Source: Strigamia acuminata
Taxonomy: Eukaryota > Arthropoda > Chilopoda > Geophilomorpha > Linotaeniidae
NCBI GenBank assembly: GCA_949358305.1
Contig: OX442317.1
Location: 15,196,491-15,256,490 of the forward strand
Direction of reading: 5' to 3'
Length of the DNA: 60,000 nucleotides
Notes under the pieces: model-generated
Told to the model about the DNA's origin: nothing
Seen by the model: the letters and a program-made list of their open reading frames with translations, nothing else
Databases searched by the model: none
Program-made: the position numbers and the translations under genes
Shown here: positions 34,201 to 42,836 of the stretch, piece by piece
Layout of the letters: each line of letters begins with the position of its first letter
Numbering within the stretch: position 1 is the first letter of the stretch

Positions 34201-35357
34201 ACATGTATATACTTGTAATTATGGACGTAGCGACCCGTTGGCCCGAGTTGTACGCCCTCGCGAAGCCCTCGGCGGAAAATATCGCCGAGTGTCTTTACGA
34301 CGTGGCGTTGCGATTTGGGTTTCCCCGGAAGCTCATTTCCGACAACGGGCCCCAATTCAGGTCCAAAATATACAAGGAGTTCTGCAAGAAATTTAAAATG
34401 GAGATTTCAAACACCTCCACTTATAATCCTCAAACGAACCCCGTAGAAAGGCTAAACAAAGACGTGAAATACGCTTTGACGGTGTTCACCGACGTACACA
34501 ATCGGTGGGATGAGTATCTACGTGAGATAGCGTTCAGCATTCGCTCCACCGTATCACGAACACGCGACTTCTCACCGGCGTTTCTTAATTTCGCCCGCGA
34601 ACTAAGAATGCCGTGGGACCCACGAGTTGCAGAGGCAGTGAATGTACTGGACCCCGCTAACCCACACGAGTACGTATGTCGTTTGGAACAGACAATTTCC
34701 GACACATATCAGCACCTAATGACTCACATCTTTGACCTACGGGAAAGAGTCGCAGAAAAAGAAGGAGATTTAGATTTTACGAATTTCAAGGTCAACGACC
34801 TGGTGTGGAAGGAAACACACATATTATCGAATGCTGCGAGGGGCATTGCCGCGGGTCTGGCCGACAAAAGGGACGGACCCTATGTAATTGTGGCAGAACA
34901 CGGCGGCAACGCCTACCAATTGCGCAGATTAACAGATAATAAAAATTTCCAGTCGATCAACGGCCGGGAATTAAAACCATATCTACCGGAATTTCGCCAA
35001 GAAATATGGCTGGAAGGTCAGACACACAGCGGCCAAGGTGGCACAGTGGTTGACACATTCCAAAATAACAACGAAATCGGCGAAGGAGCAGACGAAGATG
35101 ACGAATTTTTCGACGCCGAATCCCAACCCGCAGATGCTCCCGATCCAGCGGAGCAAACAGTCTCGGAGAGGGAGGAAGCAGAAGAAAATACTTCTGAAAA
35201 AGAAAAAACAAAATTAAAAGAAGTAAACAATACCGCAACATCGGAGATGAGCGACCAAGTGGGAGCCGATACCACTCGCGAGCAAAAACGCAACCTTCGA
35301 CCGCGAAAATCGAAGAATCCGTTCATCCAAGACGGAAAAATCACCGGGAGAAACTAG
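31221..35357 (+). CDS. Gypsy 2 Pol (protease, RT, RNase H, integrase)
   Basis: About 1,378 codons from the frameshift site; no usable ATG at the start. Numbering from 31383: protease LLDSGAD near residue 62; RT with RLCIDYRPLNAI near 310 and YLDD near 408; RNase H HTDAS near 556 and ELECLAV near 601; integrase H-H-C-C near 860-905; core D, D, E near 925, 985 and 1020 (LISDNGPQF, NPVERLNKDV); GPY motif near 1162. The last ~95 residues are strongly acidic, then basic, a tail not needed for catalysis and of unknown role. No stops or shifts are visible. Confidence 0.93.
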   Translation: MPSAGVVEEIESTSSAKAEEITRKKKFHTGPAGHAILDAQVKDRAQSAPEKEEKVIRRGMQVRTEAKTDDSWAELPFDLEVVPQKLRVFHCNVSKSHCETLCMLPVTIENQKLLGLLDSGADRSFISEDLVESLDIEDKMMKVNENVELLTANGYVKPRGVIKITIDWRGGNLSHPFLVLPSHDKVFLLGIDIMAKLKIQPNPITRSWNWISPEGERPIPVVPQKLLDEAQEKEEYERGLRKFVQDYDFVAFALELQRSNMVDTLVEEAALQVNEASLLRRILRKHERILTKTPGRTTEAVHEIELTTDKPIRVPYKGMNPQKRDIVTQMCQDMLDKGIVTEALGEYAMRIVLVMRPGSEPRLCIDYRPLNAITVIDPIQMPSIEAILRELAPFNWVTTMDLSKGYWQVELRPEDKLKTAFYSPIGRLMFNVMPFGLVNAPSTFQKLIESVLGDMLHDFVWAYLDDIIIASDTFEEHIEHIDRVVSRLAKAGLHVHPGKSKFCRKELAFLGYRIGVEGIAIDPEKVRAINGFPAPEDIKGVQRFMGMINFFGRLLPNLAEVAAPVTDLLRTDREFAWTAECEAAFNAIKQMLADVDKMPLPDLNRPFVLHTDASRVGLGAALLQKHTYNGVEQEVPCMFISRKIQGAEKNYTATELECLAVIWAVRKFRDYLEYTNFEVQTDHQALSWLMKLKEPSGRLARWQLELMACDITITYRPGKFNQVADALSRAPASDPHGPDDDGEDDSRLLYCPTPRRIWRLRKANELPVMEPADKTFCGFWTRTYQPAGTTDTKTEAAPPVVQETPKTPLRAFTATIEKKTQYAPPTRLEFIEHQATDAKCQIMTRFLEKGEYPIDMTNPHRRKQFAKQATSYLIDDGLLLKYHPTFQDDLSGAGNAIKVVVPVSLHTRLLWLMHGHPLASHAGIARTLYRVKQIFFWPGARQKITKFIRHCSRCQACRPRDKVARNTMSLGPYAPFDCWSVDLMGPKPTTSNRNMYILVIMDVATRWPELYALAKPSAENIAECLYDVALRFGFPRKLISDNGPQFRSKIYKEFCKKFKMEISNTSTYNPQTNPVERLNKDVKYALTVFTDVHNRWDEYLREIAFSIRSTVSRTRDFSPAFLNFARELRMPWDPRVAEAVNVLDPANPHEYVCRLEQTISDTYQHLMTHIFDLRERVAEKEGDLDFTNFKVNDLVWKETHILSNAARGIAAGLADKRDGPYVIVAEHGGNAYQLRRLTDNKNFQSINGRELKPYLPEFRQEIWLEGQTHSGQGGTVVDTFQNNNEIGEGADEDDEFFDAESQPADAPDPAEQTVSEREEAEENTSEKEKTKLKEVNNTATSEMSDQVGADTTREQKRNLRPRKSKNPFIQDGKITGRN

Positions 35358-36399
35358 AAAGAAAGAAAAAGGTCAAGACATGTGACTGCGGCGTCGTAAA
35401 GTTGAAGAAATTCACTTACGAGTGCTGCAACACATGTCGAGACATAAAATTCGGCTAAGTCCGAACTTCGTCATCAGTTATCACCGTCAATATCGAAAAG
35501 CGAGATTACATGACGTATCGGTCGAAACCCCGTAGCATAACATGCGCACGGCTCGATCGCACGCGTCGTCCCCGTAGCTCCACGCTCACACGGACAAATC
35601 TCGTACCGAACGAGACGCGTCCGTGACCCACAATCCTCCGCGCCGATCAGTTCCGTTTCCGATTGTTCGCTGACACGAAAAGCACGCGTTCCTGACGACT
35701 TCCCCGTGAAATCGTTTTCAGAACCTCTTTTCTCTCGAATAATTAGATTTTCTCTTGATGGCTGATCGACGCAACCCGAGAATTGACCCCGACGCCTCGT
35801 CCTCCAGAGACGAGAGCGAAGGATTGGTCATCGAGGCGGAGGAAGAAAATTGGGATGAGCCGGAGCAACAACCACAGGTAACATGAGATCTTCCCGTAAG
35901 ATCGAAAATGTAATCCGCCGACATCCGACACCATGTTGGATTGTGGCGCGTGATAACTTGACTGATGAATTCTTTTTGTATTTATTTTGTTGATTTTCGG
36001 TAGAATCGGAGCTCGGGCGCGGAAACCTTTTTCGTGCTCGAAGATCTCCGATCTCCAAACCCAGACAAAGGAATTGTTTGCCAAGATGGCGTCGCTAAAA
36101 CTTAGAAAAAATTAAAACCTTAAAGTAACGTTGAAACTTCGTAATAAATTAAAATACGAGTAGAAAAGCTTAAACAAAAACAACCGATTCTTTTATATTA
36201 CGCGACGTTGTTTTGAGCGGACCTCCTGAATCTAAAAAAGGTAGCAAGAGAAAGACTGAGCTACACCAGCGGCCAACCACCGCGGACCTGCGAATAATCA
36301 GGACAGAGAGGAGCGGCCACAACCGAAAGAAATTTTGGTGCCACCGCCGATCTCACAATTTTTATTCCAAATATTTATAAAAAGGGTATCGAAATTAAA
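35358..36399 (+). other. Gypsy 2 spacer between pol and ORF3
   Basis: About 1 kb with no long ORF. Two items may matter. First, in the -1 phase relative to pol a frame stays open to 35458 and ends in a Cys cluster (TCDCGVV...ECCNTC). Second, an ATG at 35758 opens 40 acidic codons that end exactly at a splice-donor-like CAG|GTAACA (35878); a pyrimidine-rich TAG acceptor at 36001-36003 would join it in phase to 33 more codons, stop at 36103. Either could be chance. Confidence 0.5.
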
Positions 36400-39222
36400 A
36401 TGTATTTAACGCTTCAGATCGACCCGCTACAATCATGGGACGCCCTGCCGTCTACAGTGCCCACCAAGGGTAACATCTTCCGGCTAGCGATGCCAGAATT
36501 TATCCGGCTAGCCTATCCAGAGGAAGACACCGATGTCTGGGCCCTGAGATTACGCTACTCCCGAGCGATCGAAGAATTCTTTGACCGACCCAGGACGCTG
36601 ATCGAATGTTTGCCCAGACAAATGCGAGAAAGGGTGGGGCCACGGATCGATCCCGATTTCGATCCGTCGAGCCCTATTTTTTCAGAGCTACTTCGAGCTC
36701 GGTACGGTGGTACCGAGGCAGACGAATACACCGGCCTTCGGTGGCGCAACGCCGCAACGCCAGAAGAGCGGAGACGAATCGTCCGCGAGGAAATCGCTCA
36801 CCTAGAGCGAACGGCAACCAGTGCCGCGACACGAACCTTGGAACGGAATGGTTTCTCGACAGGAGAAATTAGAGAATGGTTGCGTGAAGTCCGCGAAGAC
36901 CGCCAAGCAACACCGTGGGTGCCGCCCGTTGGCTTCGTCGCCACTCAAGCCGAAATGTGGCAGCTGCATCAAGTCGGCATCCTTCAGAGCGGCACACGAG
37001 TCAGGAGGCTGAAGAGACAGGCCTCAAGCTCAAACAGCGGCCCCGCTCCGAGCAGGCAGGCCCTTTCCACCGAGGAGAGCGGCCCGTCGACGAGCGGGAC
37101 GCAACCCGGCCATTCGAACAGTTCCGACTTAAGAATTCAAACGGCCACCCAGTCGGGAGGCCTGCGCTCCGTTGTGATTGTACCCGCCTCATCCAAGGAA
37201 TTGCGACTGGATCCAGAGGCCGGACCGTCCAACTCGTGGAGCGACCGGGTCGACGAACAGGAGAGACAAGCGGCTGCCACAGCCGCGCCCTCTCTCTTCC
37301 TAGTGCGTACCGTCCGGCCGTCGGACGAAGAGTCGACCATGTTCGACCAAGCGGAACCTCCGTACAAAATCCGAAGAGACTCGGTAACCTCTTCACACGT
37401 CGAAACCGCCAACACCAGGCGCAACCGGAAGAGCAGAGCTCGCCGCAGGCAGAGGATGCAAACCCTGTTGGCGAAACTCGCCGCCACCGAGAAGAGACCG
37501 ACCGCCGCCGGTAGTTCGGACTCGCCCAGAGCCGAACCCGCAGCCGTGTCGTTCCCCAATCGGAAGAAGGGACCCGAAGGATGGTGCGAAACCATTGAAG
37601 AAAAAATGGATTTGGACGAAGGGCCAAAAACGGAACAGCCCATGTCCCGAAGAGAACTGGCCGAAGTGCTCACCAACGCCTTTCGCGGATTCTCCGCGAA
37701 CCGGCCAACACCCTCTACGGACCAAACCGCGCTCGCACCACCCACACCAACCTTCCGTCCGGTCCAACCAAGCTGGCCGCCTCTCCTCGAGGCCCCACCA
37801 CCAGCCATAACTCGATGGACGCCCCCTGGAAACATGCGACCAGGCGAGGCGTTCCTAGAATACGTCCCGCACCGACCACCAGGACTGGCTCCCCCGCCAG
37901 TTCCTCCGCCGACTCAAGCACCGAGACCGGCTCGTGACGCCATGTGGTACGAAGAGAAAGAGCGGGATGCCCGAAACCGACGAGAGGCAGCGAATCCCAC
38001 CTTGGGAGAACTGCAGGCCCACCAGGCTGAATGTGAGCACCCCGCTACCGCCGAACGGGCCTTGACGCAGGCCGACGCCGCTCAGACGGAGCACATCAAT
38101 TGGGCGATAGCCCAAATGCGCAAACTATCCGCCACCTTTTCGGCAGACCCAAACCGCGCCCTGCCGTCCAACCGAAGCAGTTTAAACGCCGAGGTAACAC
38201 GCGTGATGTCAGAAATCCTGTCTCCCGCCCTCTTCCTGGACGGCCGACAGTCGATGGCCGCCTGGACCATAATCGACCGAGAAGGCGTCTTTCTAAACAG
38301 GACCCTCTACCAACTTTGGGCCGAGTTTACGCCAGCCGCGGCCGACCTCCGATTCGAGTTGGCCCGCTCCATGGAAAACCCGAGTTTCCAGTTCGCGAAG
38401 ATGCGTTCGATGGCATTCCGCTACCAAAACCCAGGGGTCCACCCGACGTTGCTACGAAAGGTCGCCGAAGAGGCGCCCGCCAAAGAGGAGGCCGTCCGCC
38501 CCATCGTGGTGGCCGAGACGGTTCCTCCCGAGCCTGCCGCCCGGAGTTATATCCCGACTCCAAAGCCGGTATTCCCGAAGGAACGAAGGACGAGTAAACG
38601 ACCGAAGCTGGTCCCGAAGCGATCGCGCAAGGGGCCTCGAACTCCACCGCTGCCATCGCCCTCGCCGCCTTCTACGAGCATGGACGCCCTGTCCATAGAG
38701 GAGAACACTCCACCACTGGAGATTCCACTACCGCCGTCTCCCCCGCCACTGCCTACACCGGCACCTGCGCCGACCCAGCTCTATCTACGACTGGAAGTAG
38801 AATATCCGAATTTACAAATGTCGGAGACAACGCGCCGAGCGTTATTGGCCACTCACCGCCAAGGTGAATCGTTCCTGCAATGGATGGCGAAGGAAATCAG
38901 GTTGACCAACGACCCGATCCTCCATCAACGGCTCCAGCGGGCTCACCGAGAGCCCCTCACACCGCCGGAATCGCATCGAATGCGTCGATGTCCCGGCCGC
39001 TTCCCCGCTTCGACCCAAATCTGGGTGCATGAAAGAAGAAGTAGCACGGACGGACCTCCCGGCCACGCTCAATTCTTCATTAACGAATCGGAGGATCCGA
39101 CGAATCAGACCACGTCGCTGCCCGATGGCCTTCCTCCGCCACCACCAGCCGTTAATCTCCCAATCCTACGTCCCCGCGGAGGGAAGTTGCCCGCTATCGC
39201 GCTGAAGGACCAGATAGGGTAA
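36400..39222 (+). CDS. Gypsy 2 ORF3, 940 residues, unknown function
   Basis: ATG at 36400, intact to TAA, ending only ~20 bases before the polypurine tract, in the place of env. The N-terminus is not hydrophobic and I see no membrane-spanning segment, furin site or glycoprotein pattern. Residues ~1-170 are Arg/Glu-rich and probably helical; ~339-354 form a basic patch (RRNRKSRARRRQRMQ); ~441-510 and ~704-795 are Pro-rich, the second with a nuclear-localisation-like KRPKLVPKRSRKGP; ~530-690 look folded (MAAWTIIDREG, LYQLWAEF). I do not recognise the family. It could be an accessory or Gag-like protein, or a captured host gene. Codon use is GC-rich like gag. Confidence 0.8.
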   Translation: MYLTLQIDPLQSWDALPSTVPTKGNIFRLAMPEFIRLAYPEEDTDVWALRLRYSRAIEEFFDRPRTLIECLPRQMRERVGPRIDPDFDPSSPIFSELLRARYGGTEADEYTGLRWRNAATPEERRRIVREEIAHLERTATSAATRTLERNGFSTGEIREWLREVREDRQATPWVPPVGFVATQAEMWQLHQVGILQSGTRVRRLKRQASSSNSGPAPSRQALSTEESGPSTSGTQPGHSNSSDLRIQTATQSGGLRSVVIVPASSKELRLDPEAGPSNSWSDRVDEQERQAAATAAPSLFLVRTVRPSDEESTMFDQAEPPYKIRRDSVTSSHVETANTRRNRKSRARRRQRMQTLLAKLAATEKRPTAAGSSDSPRAEPAAVSFPNRKKGPEGWCETIEEKMDLDEGPKTEQPMSRRELAEVLTNAFRGFSANRPTPSTDQTALAPPTPTFRPVQPSWPPLLEAPPPAITRWTPPGNMRPGEAFLEYVPHRPPGLAPPPVPPPTQAPRPARDAMWYEEKERDARNRREAANPTLGELQAHQAECEHPATAERALTQADAAQTEHINWAIAQMRKLSATFSADPNRALPSNRSSLNAEVTRVMSEILSPALFLDGRQSMAAWTIIDREGVFLNRTLYQLWAEFTPAAADLRFELARSMENPSFQFAKMRSMAFRYQNPGVHPTLLRKVAEEAPAKEEAVRPIVVAETVPPEPAARSYIPTPKPVFPKERRTSKRPKLVPKRSRKGPRTPPLPSPSPPSTSMDALSIEENTPPLEIPLPPSPPPLPTPAPAPTQLYLRLEVEYPNLQMSETTRRALLATHRQGESFLQWMAKEIRLTNDPILHQRLQRAHREPLTPPESHRMRRCPGRFPASTQIWVHERRSSTDGPPGHAQFFINESEDPTNQTTSLPDGLPPPPPAVNLPILRPRGGKLPAIALKDQIG

Positions 39223-39240
39223 TCGCCCCGATCGATGATC

Positions 39241-39258
39241 GAAGCTGGGGGAGGGACG
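39241..39258 (+). other. Polypurine tract of gypsy 2
   Basis: gaagctgggggagggacg, mostly purine, directly before the 3' LTR. Confidence 0.8.
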
Positions 39259-39388
39259 TGTGGTGACCCCGCGGGTGGTCGTCCCTCCAGTGGACGCCAT
39301 CCGCATGAGTCACTAAGAAAGGTCAGTTCCCTCGCGCTGGCTCCGCCTTCCCCCCCTGGGAAGCGCGTGCCCCGAGGGGGTGAGGTGA
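39259..39388 (+). repeat. 3' LTR of gypsy 2, left part
   Basis: First 130 bp of the 818-bp LTR, identical to 27293-27422 as read. It is cut by copia 1 after GGTGA (39384-39388). The rest is at 53460-54147. Confidence 0.93.
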
Positions 39389-39915
39389 TGTTGGTCTAAA
39401 GACCGTCTTATTTCGATATCAAATGTTAATTCTTTCTCTATTTAACTTTCAAATGTATTATCTCGATATTTTCTTATATATCTCGCTTTTACACACATTG
39501 TGTGCTGTCCCGTATGTAATTCCATACAAGTGTTTTCTATTTTGATATGATTTGTTCTTTTGTTTTGACAAGTTATGTCAATTACTGTCACCAGAGTGCT
39601 GTGACACTCTTCTCTCAATCCAAGATGGCGCAACACACGGGCGTGTGTTGTTTGACTACATTTTCACCATTATATGTAAGATATATTGTTTTTATTAAAG
39701 TGTTTATTATTTTTACATATAGCCTGTTGATTTAAAGCACTCTGTGTGCTCAGTTTGCGCATATAAGTGTCCTTAAGACACGCGCTTGTTTTCAAATCGA
39801 TACACGTATCGATAGCGTCGTGCGGGTTGCACGACGCCATTTTCTGGGTTTAATTTACGCTTCTGGTCGGCATTTCGGTCACCACTGCGCGCTCCTCTGC
39901 TACCGGTTACCTACA
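39389..39915 (+). repeat. 5' LTR of copia 1
   Basis: TGTTGGTC...CCTACA. It is studded with short perfect hairpins (see findings), among them a 9-bp stem at 39631-39650, an 8-bp stem at 39796-39813 and a 9-bp stem at 39815-39837. TATCGATA at 39807-39814 equals the insect DREF element. Confidence 0.93.
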
Positions 39916-39917
39916 AT

Positions 39918-39928
39918 TGGTAGCAGAG
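39918..39928 (+). other. Primer binding site of copia 1, tRNA-iMet
   Basis: TGGTAGCAGAG, complementary to the 3' end of eukaryotic initiator-Met tRNA (CTCTGCTACCA), two bases after the LTR. Confidence 0.85.
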
Positions 39929-40972
39929 GATGGTTCCTTGCTAGTTGGCCATCTATTTCGTTAATTTTCGACGCAATATTCGCGAAATTCGCGATTTTTG
40001 CGCCGAAATCATTTATTTGCAGAAAACGACGATTTTCGAGCCGATTTTCGTACTGGAGACGTCAGATACGCATCGCCGACGTTCCACAAGAGTCTGCAAC
40101 GTTTTCCTCACGATTCGCCGACTAATTTTGCCAGAAATCACGCGGGATTCGCGAATTTCTAGGCAAATTCCTTTATTTTTGCAGGTATCATCGATTTTCG
40201 GCCCGATTTTCGTCCGCCGTACGTCCACAACATATCGCCGACGTTCAAGACAGCCAGGGCTGTCTATATTTCCACCGATTCGTCTAATTTTCGTCCGAAA
40301 TCACGCGGGATTCGCGAATTTCGGCGAATTTAAATTTATTTTCAGGTTTTTCGTCATTTTGGATTCGCTTCTCCGCTTAGCACGTTGCGGCGGATACAAC
40401 GAGAATCCAATACTAGATTATTGGCGGCTTAGTTCCCCGGTGAACGGTCGTAATCACCGATCTTTAGAACATTGTCACGAAGAGCCTCGAATTTTTTCGA
40501 GAAGAATTCGGGTTTTAAATCCGAATTTGCGTTTTCTCCAGCTTTTCGAGAAAGCTGCGCCGTGCCTTCATTTGCACGAGAGTTGCACCCGCGACCGATT
40601 CATCTATTTCTCCTTCTTGTCGATTTACATTGTTAACTTTAAGGTAGAATTTAAGGCTTTTGGGGGACATTTAGCATCGTATTCGCCCTTCGATCGAATC
40701 CGATCAAGCGATTACGTATTCTCCGGTAGTGCTTGTCGTGGCACAAGTGAGGTTTCCCGCGGGCCCAGGTGCACCGATCGGACCCTCTCAGACTGGCTAC
40801 CGGAGGTTTTTGAATTCCTTCAGAAGGAATTGCCCAATTTGACGGTTTCCGCCTCGAAAGTGCTTCGCATCGAGTGTTGTGCTTCGTTTTCGTGCAGTGC
40901 TACGGTGTCTCGTGTGTACCATTTCTCTGAGCCTGTGTTTTCGTCGCGGAGTGTCGAGTTTTCCACGCCAAG
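39929..40972 (+). other. Copia 1 leader with three ~162-bp repeats
   Basis: About 1 kb. The first part, ~39961-40345, is three imperfect tandem units of 161-162 bp, each with a T-rich stretch ending in CAG (ends 40022, 40184, 40345), like a 3' splice site. One frame is open for over 350 codons across the leader but has no ATG, so I do not call it a gene. Confidence 0.7.
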
Positions 40973-42233
40973 ATGCACAAATCCGGAGATTCATCGAGCA
41001 AAATTCCCGTACTCGGAGTTGGAAACTACGAGCAGTGGCAACGATCGATGCGGATGCTCTTAAAGTCCGAGGGCCTTTGGAGGCATGTTACCGAGGAGAA
41101 GGAAGCCGAACATTTAGCTACCTTGACGGAAAAGGAGAAAGACCGGTACATGACCAAGAAAGATAAAGCCCTCGGTCACATCTATATCCAAGTCAGCGAG
41201 CCCAAACGATCAGTGTTGGACACGTGCAACACGCCGAAAGAAGCGTGGGACGCGCTGGCTAAGATTTATGCGCCAAGCTCACGGGCCAGAAGAGCAGCCA
41301 TGCGTTGGGAGTTTTTAAATCTCCAGATTGGACCCAACGAGGATATGCCGGATTTTATTGCCAGAGTCGATCACTATGTTAGGCAATTAAAGGACGTTAA
41401 AGAGGAAACTTCGCCCGACCACCACGCATATCAGTATCTTAAGGGATTGCCACCTGAGTATGCCCAGGCAACGTTCGCAATTTACCATTGGCCGGATGAC
41501 AAATTTACACCGACTTTGGTTGCCGAACAGTTGATATCCGAACAATCTCGTTTAAGATCAGCGGGTCTGCTTCGAACAACTCCACCGACGGCTCATACTT
41601 CTGCGAAAGGACAGTTTCGCCCGCGTAATAAATCTGGTGCTCGTGATTTGTCAACTATTCGGTGTTTCAATTGCGAACAGATGGGCCACTACGCGAATAA
41701 GTGCCCCCACCCTCGACGTGAGAATCCGAACCCGAATCAGTCGACGGCTTCCGTACAACGCTCCTCGAGAAGTAAGAGTCGAAGACGGAATAAGACCGCC
41801 GTCGCCAAGGTCGAAGACACTCGTCCTCGAGGGAGCTCACGTCCAATTCGGAAAGGGACATTTTTCTGCAGTGCACCGCAAGTCGTTGAGCGCCCAGTTG
41901 CCCACTTTATGCAATCCAATGAGTGGATTGTTGACTGCGGCGCTACCGACCACGTGACCCATGTGCGAGCGTTATTCACCGATTTCACGAACATTCCGCC
42001 TTTCGATATCGAATTGGGCCAAGGCAAATCGCAAGTTACTGGACGAGGAACGGTTCGACTTCTCACGTCAGTTGATGATGCAGATTGCGTTTTGGATTTG
42101 ACCAACGTTCTATATGCACCGAATTTCGAAGCCAATTTGATTTCGGTGTCGAAAATCGATAAAACGCGACATCATATCCACATTTTCAACGGAGAAGTTA
42201 ATGTTTATGAATCGGACTATCGTTTGCCAATCA
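40973..42233 (+). pseudogene. Copia 1 gag-pol, 5' part (Gag and protease)
   Basis: ATG at 40973 (ccaagATG). Encodes 420 residues: a copia Gag domain (NYEQWQRSMRMLLKSEGLW near 17-35; WDALAKIYAPSS near 95), a CCHC zinc knuckle CFNCEQMGHYANKC at 41662-41703, and the aspartic protease DCGATDHV at about 41933. The frame is broken at 42233 by copia 2, four bases into its own target duplication region (AATCA at 42229-42233 and 49020-49024). After the insertion it reads one more codon and stops. Confidence 0.92.
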
Positions 42234-42790
42234 TGTAGCACTGTGGCGCAATAAATGCACGATAAATCGTGCTGGAAGCGTGAAAATAACGTGCTCACGG
42301 CAATGCATGAGCTGGAAAAATTGCCGTGATGCGTAAACGCGAGTTCGGGTCTGTATTGGGCCAGAAAACGCGTGTACCACACTTATAAAGACGTGTGGCA
42401 CATAAACTAATACTGATAATTAACAAAATACACTTTAATTCGAGAAAACTTACATAATTGATCCAAAAACCATTTGAAAACATAGAGAAACACACTGGCT
42501 GTGTGCGCGGCCATTTGCAAAGTGCCAGAGACATCTGGTGGCCGATATTATAAACAATAATAATGAAAAACATAAGAACAAGATAGAGGATGCATGAAAC
42601 CTAATGTATTGAGTACATTTAACCCGGTATCATGCATTCTCTTTACAAACAAGCATGAAAACACTAAATAAACACTGAATAACCCAGGAAAATGGAAACA
42701 ATTACCGATAAATGATAAAATAAACATTTTAAAGCCATTTCACATCGAAAAACGATTTAATTAGGTGAAAAGCGGTTCCAAAGTCCAACA
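42234..42790 (-). repeat. 3' LTR of copia 2
   Basis: Minus-strand ends TGTTGGAC...GTGCTACA. It has several hairpins: 7-bp stem 42257-42272, 10-bp stem 42295-42329, CCACAC/GTGTGG 42377-42398, CCAGA/TCTGG 42525-42538, and a nested pair at 42590-42637. The purine-rich tract gaaggagggaat (minus strand) abuts it at 42791-42802. Confidence 0.93.
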
Positions 42791-42836
42791 ATTCCCTCCT
42801 TCGATGTAAAATGTTGGTGTTGAATGATCGAAAAAG

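Noticed and set aside
36374-36384. TATAAAAA just before ORF3 as a private promoter
   Set aside because: It is only ~20 bases from the ATG, so initiation ~30 bases downstream would fall inside the ORF; AT-rich context makes the match weak.
37001-37835. Long minus-strand frames opposite ORF3
   Set aside because: GC-rich codon bias on the plus strand leaves reverse frames open; no domain or start evidence.
39945-41063. Long open frame in the copia 1 leader (over 350 codons)
   Set aside because: It has no ATG, overlaps the gag start, crosses tandem repeats and shows no domain.
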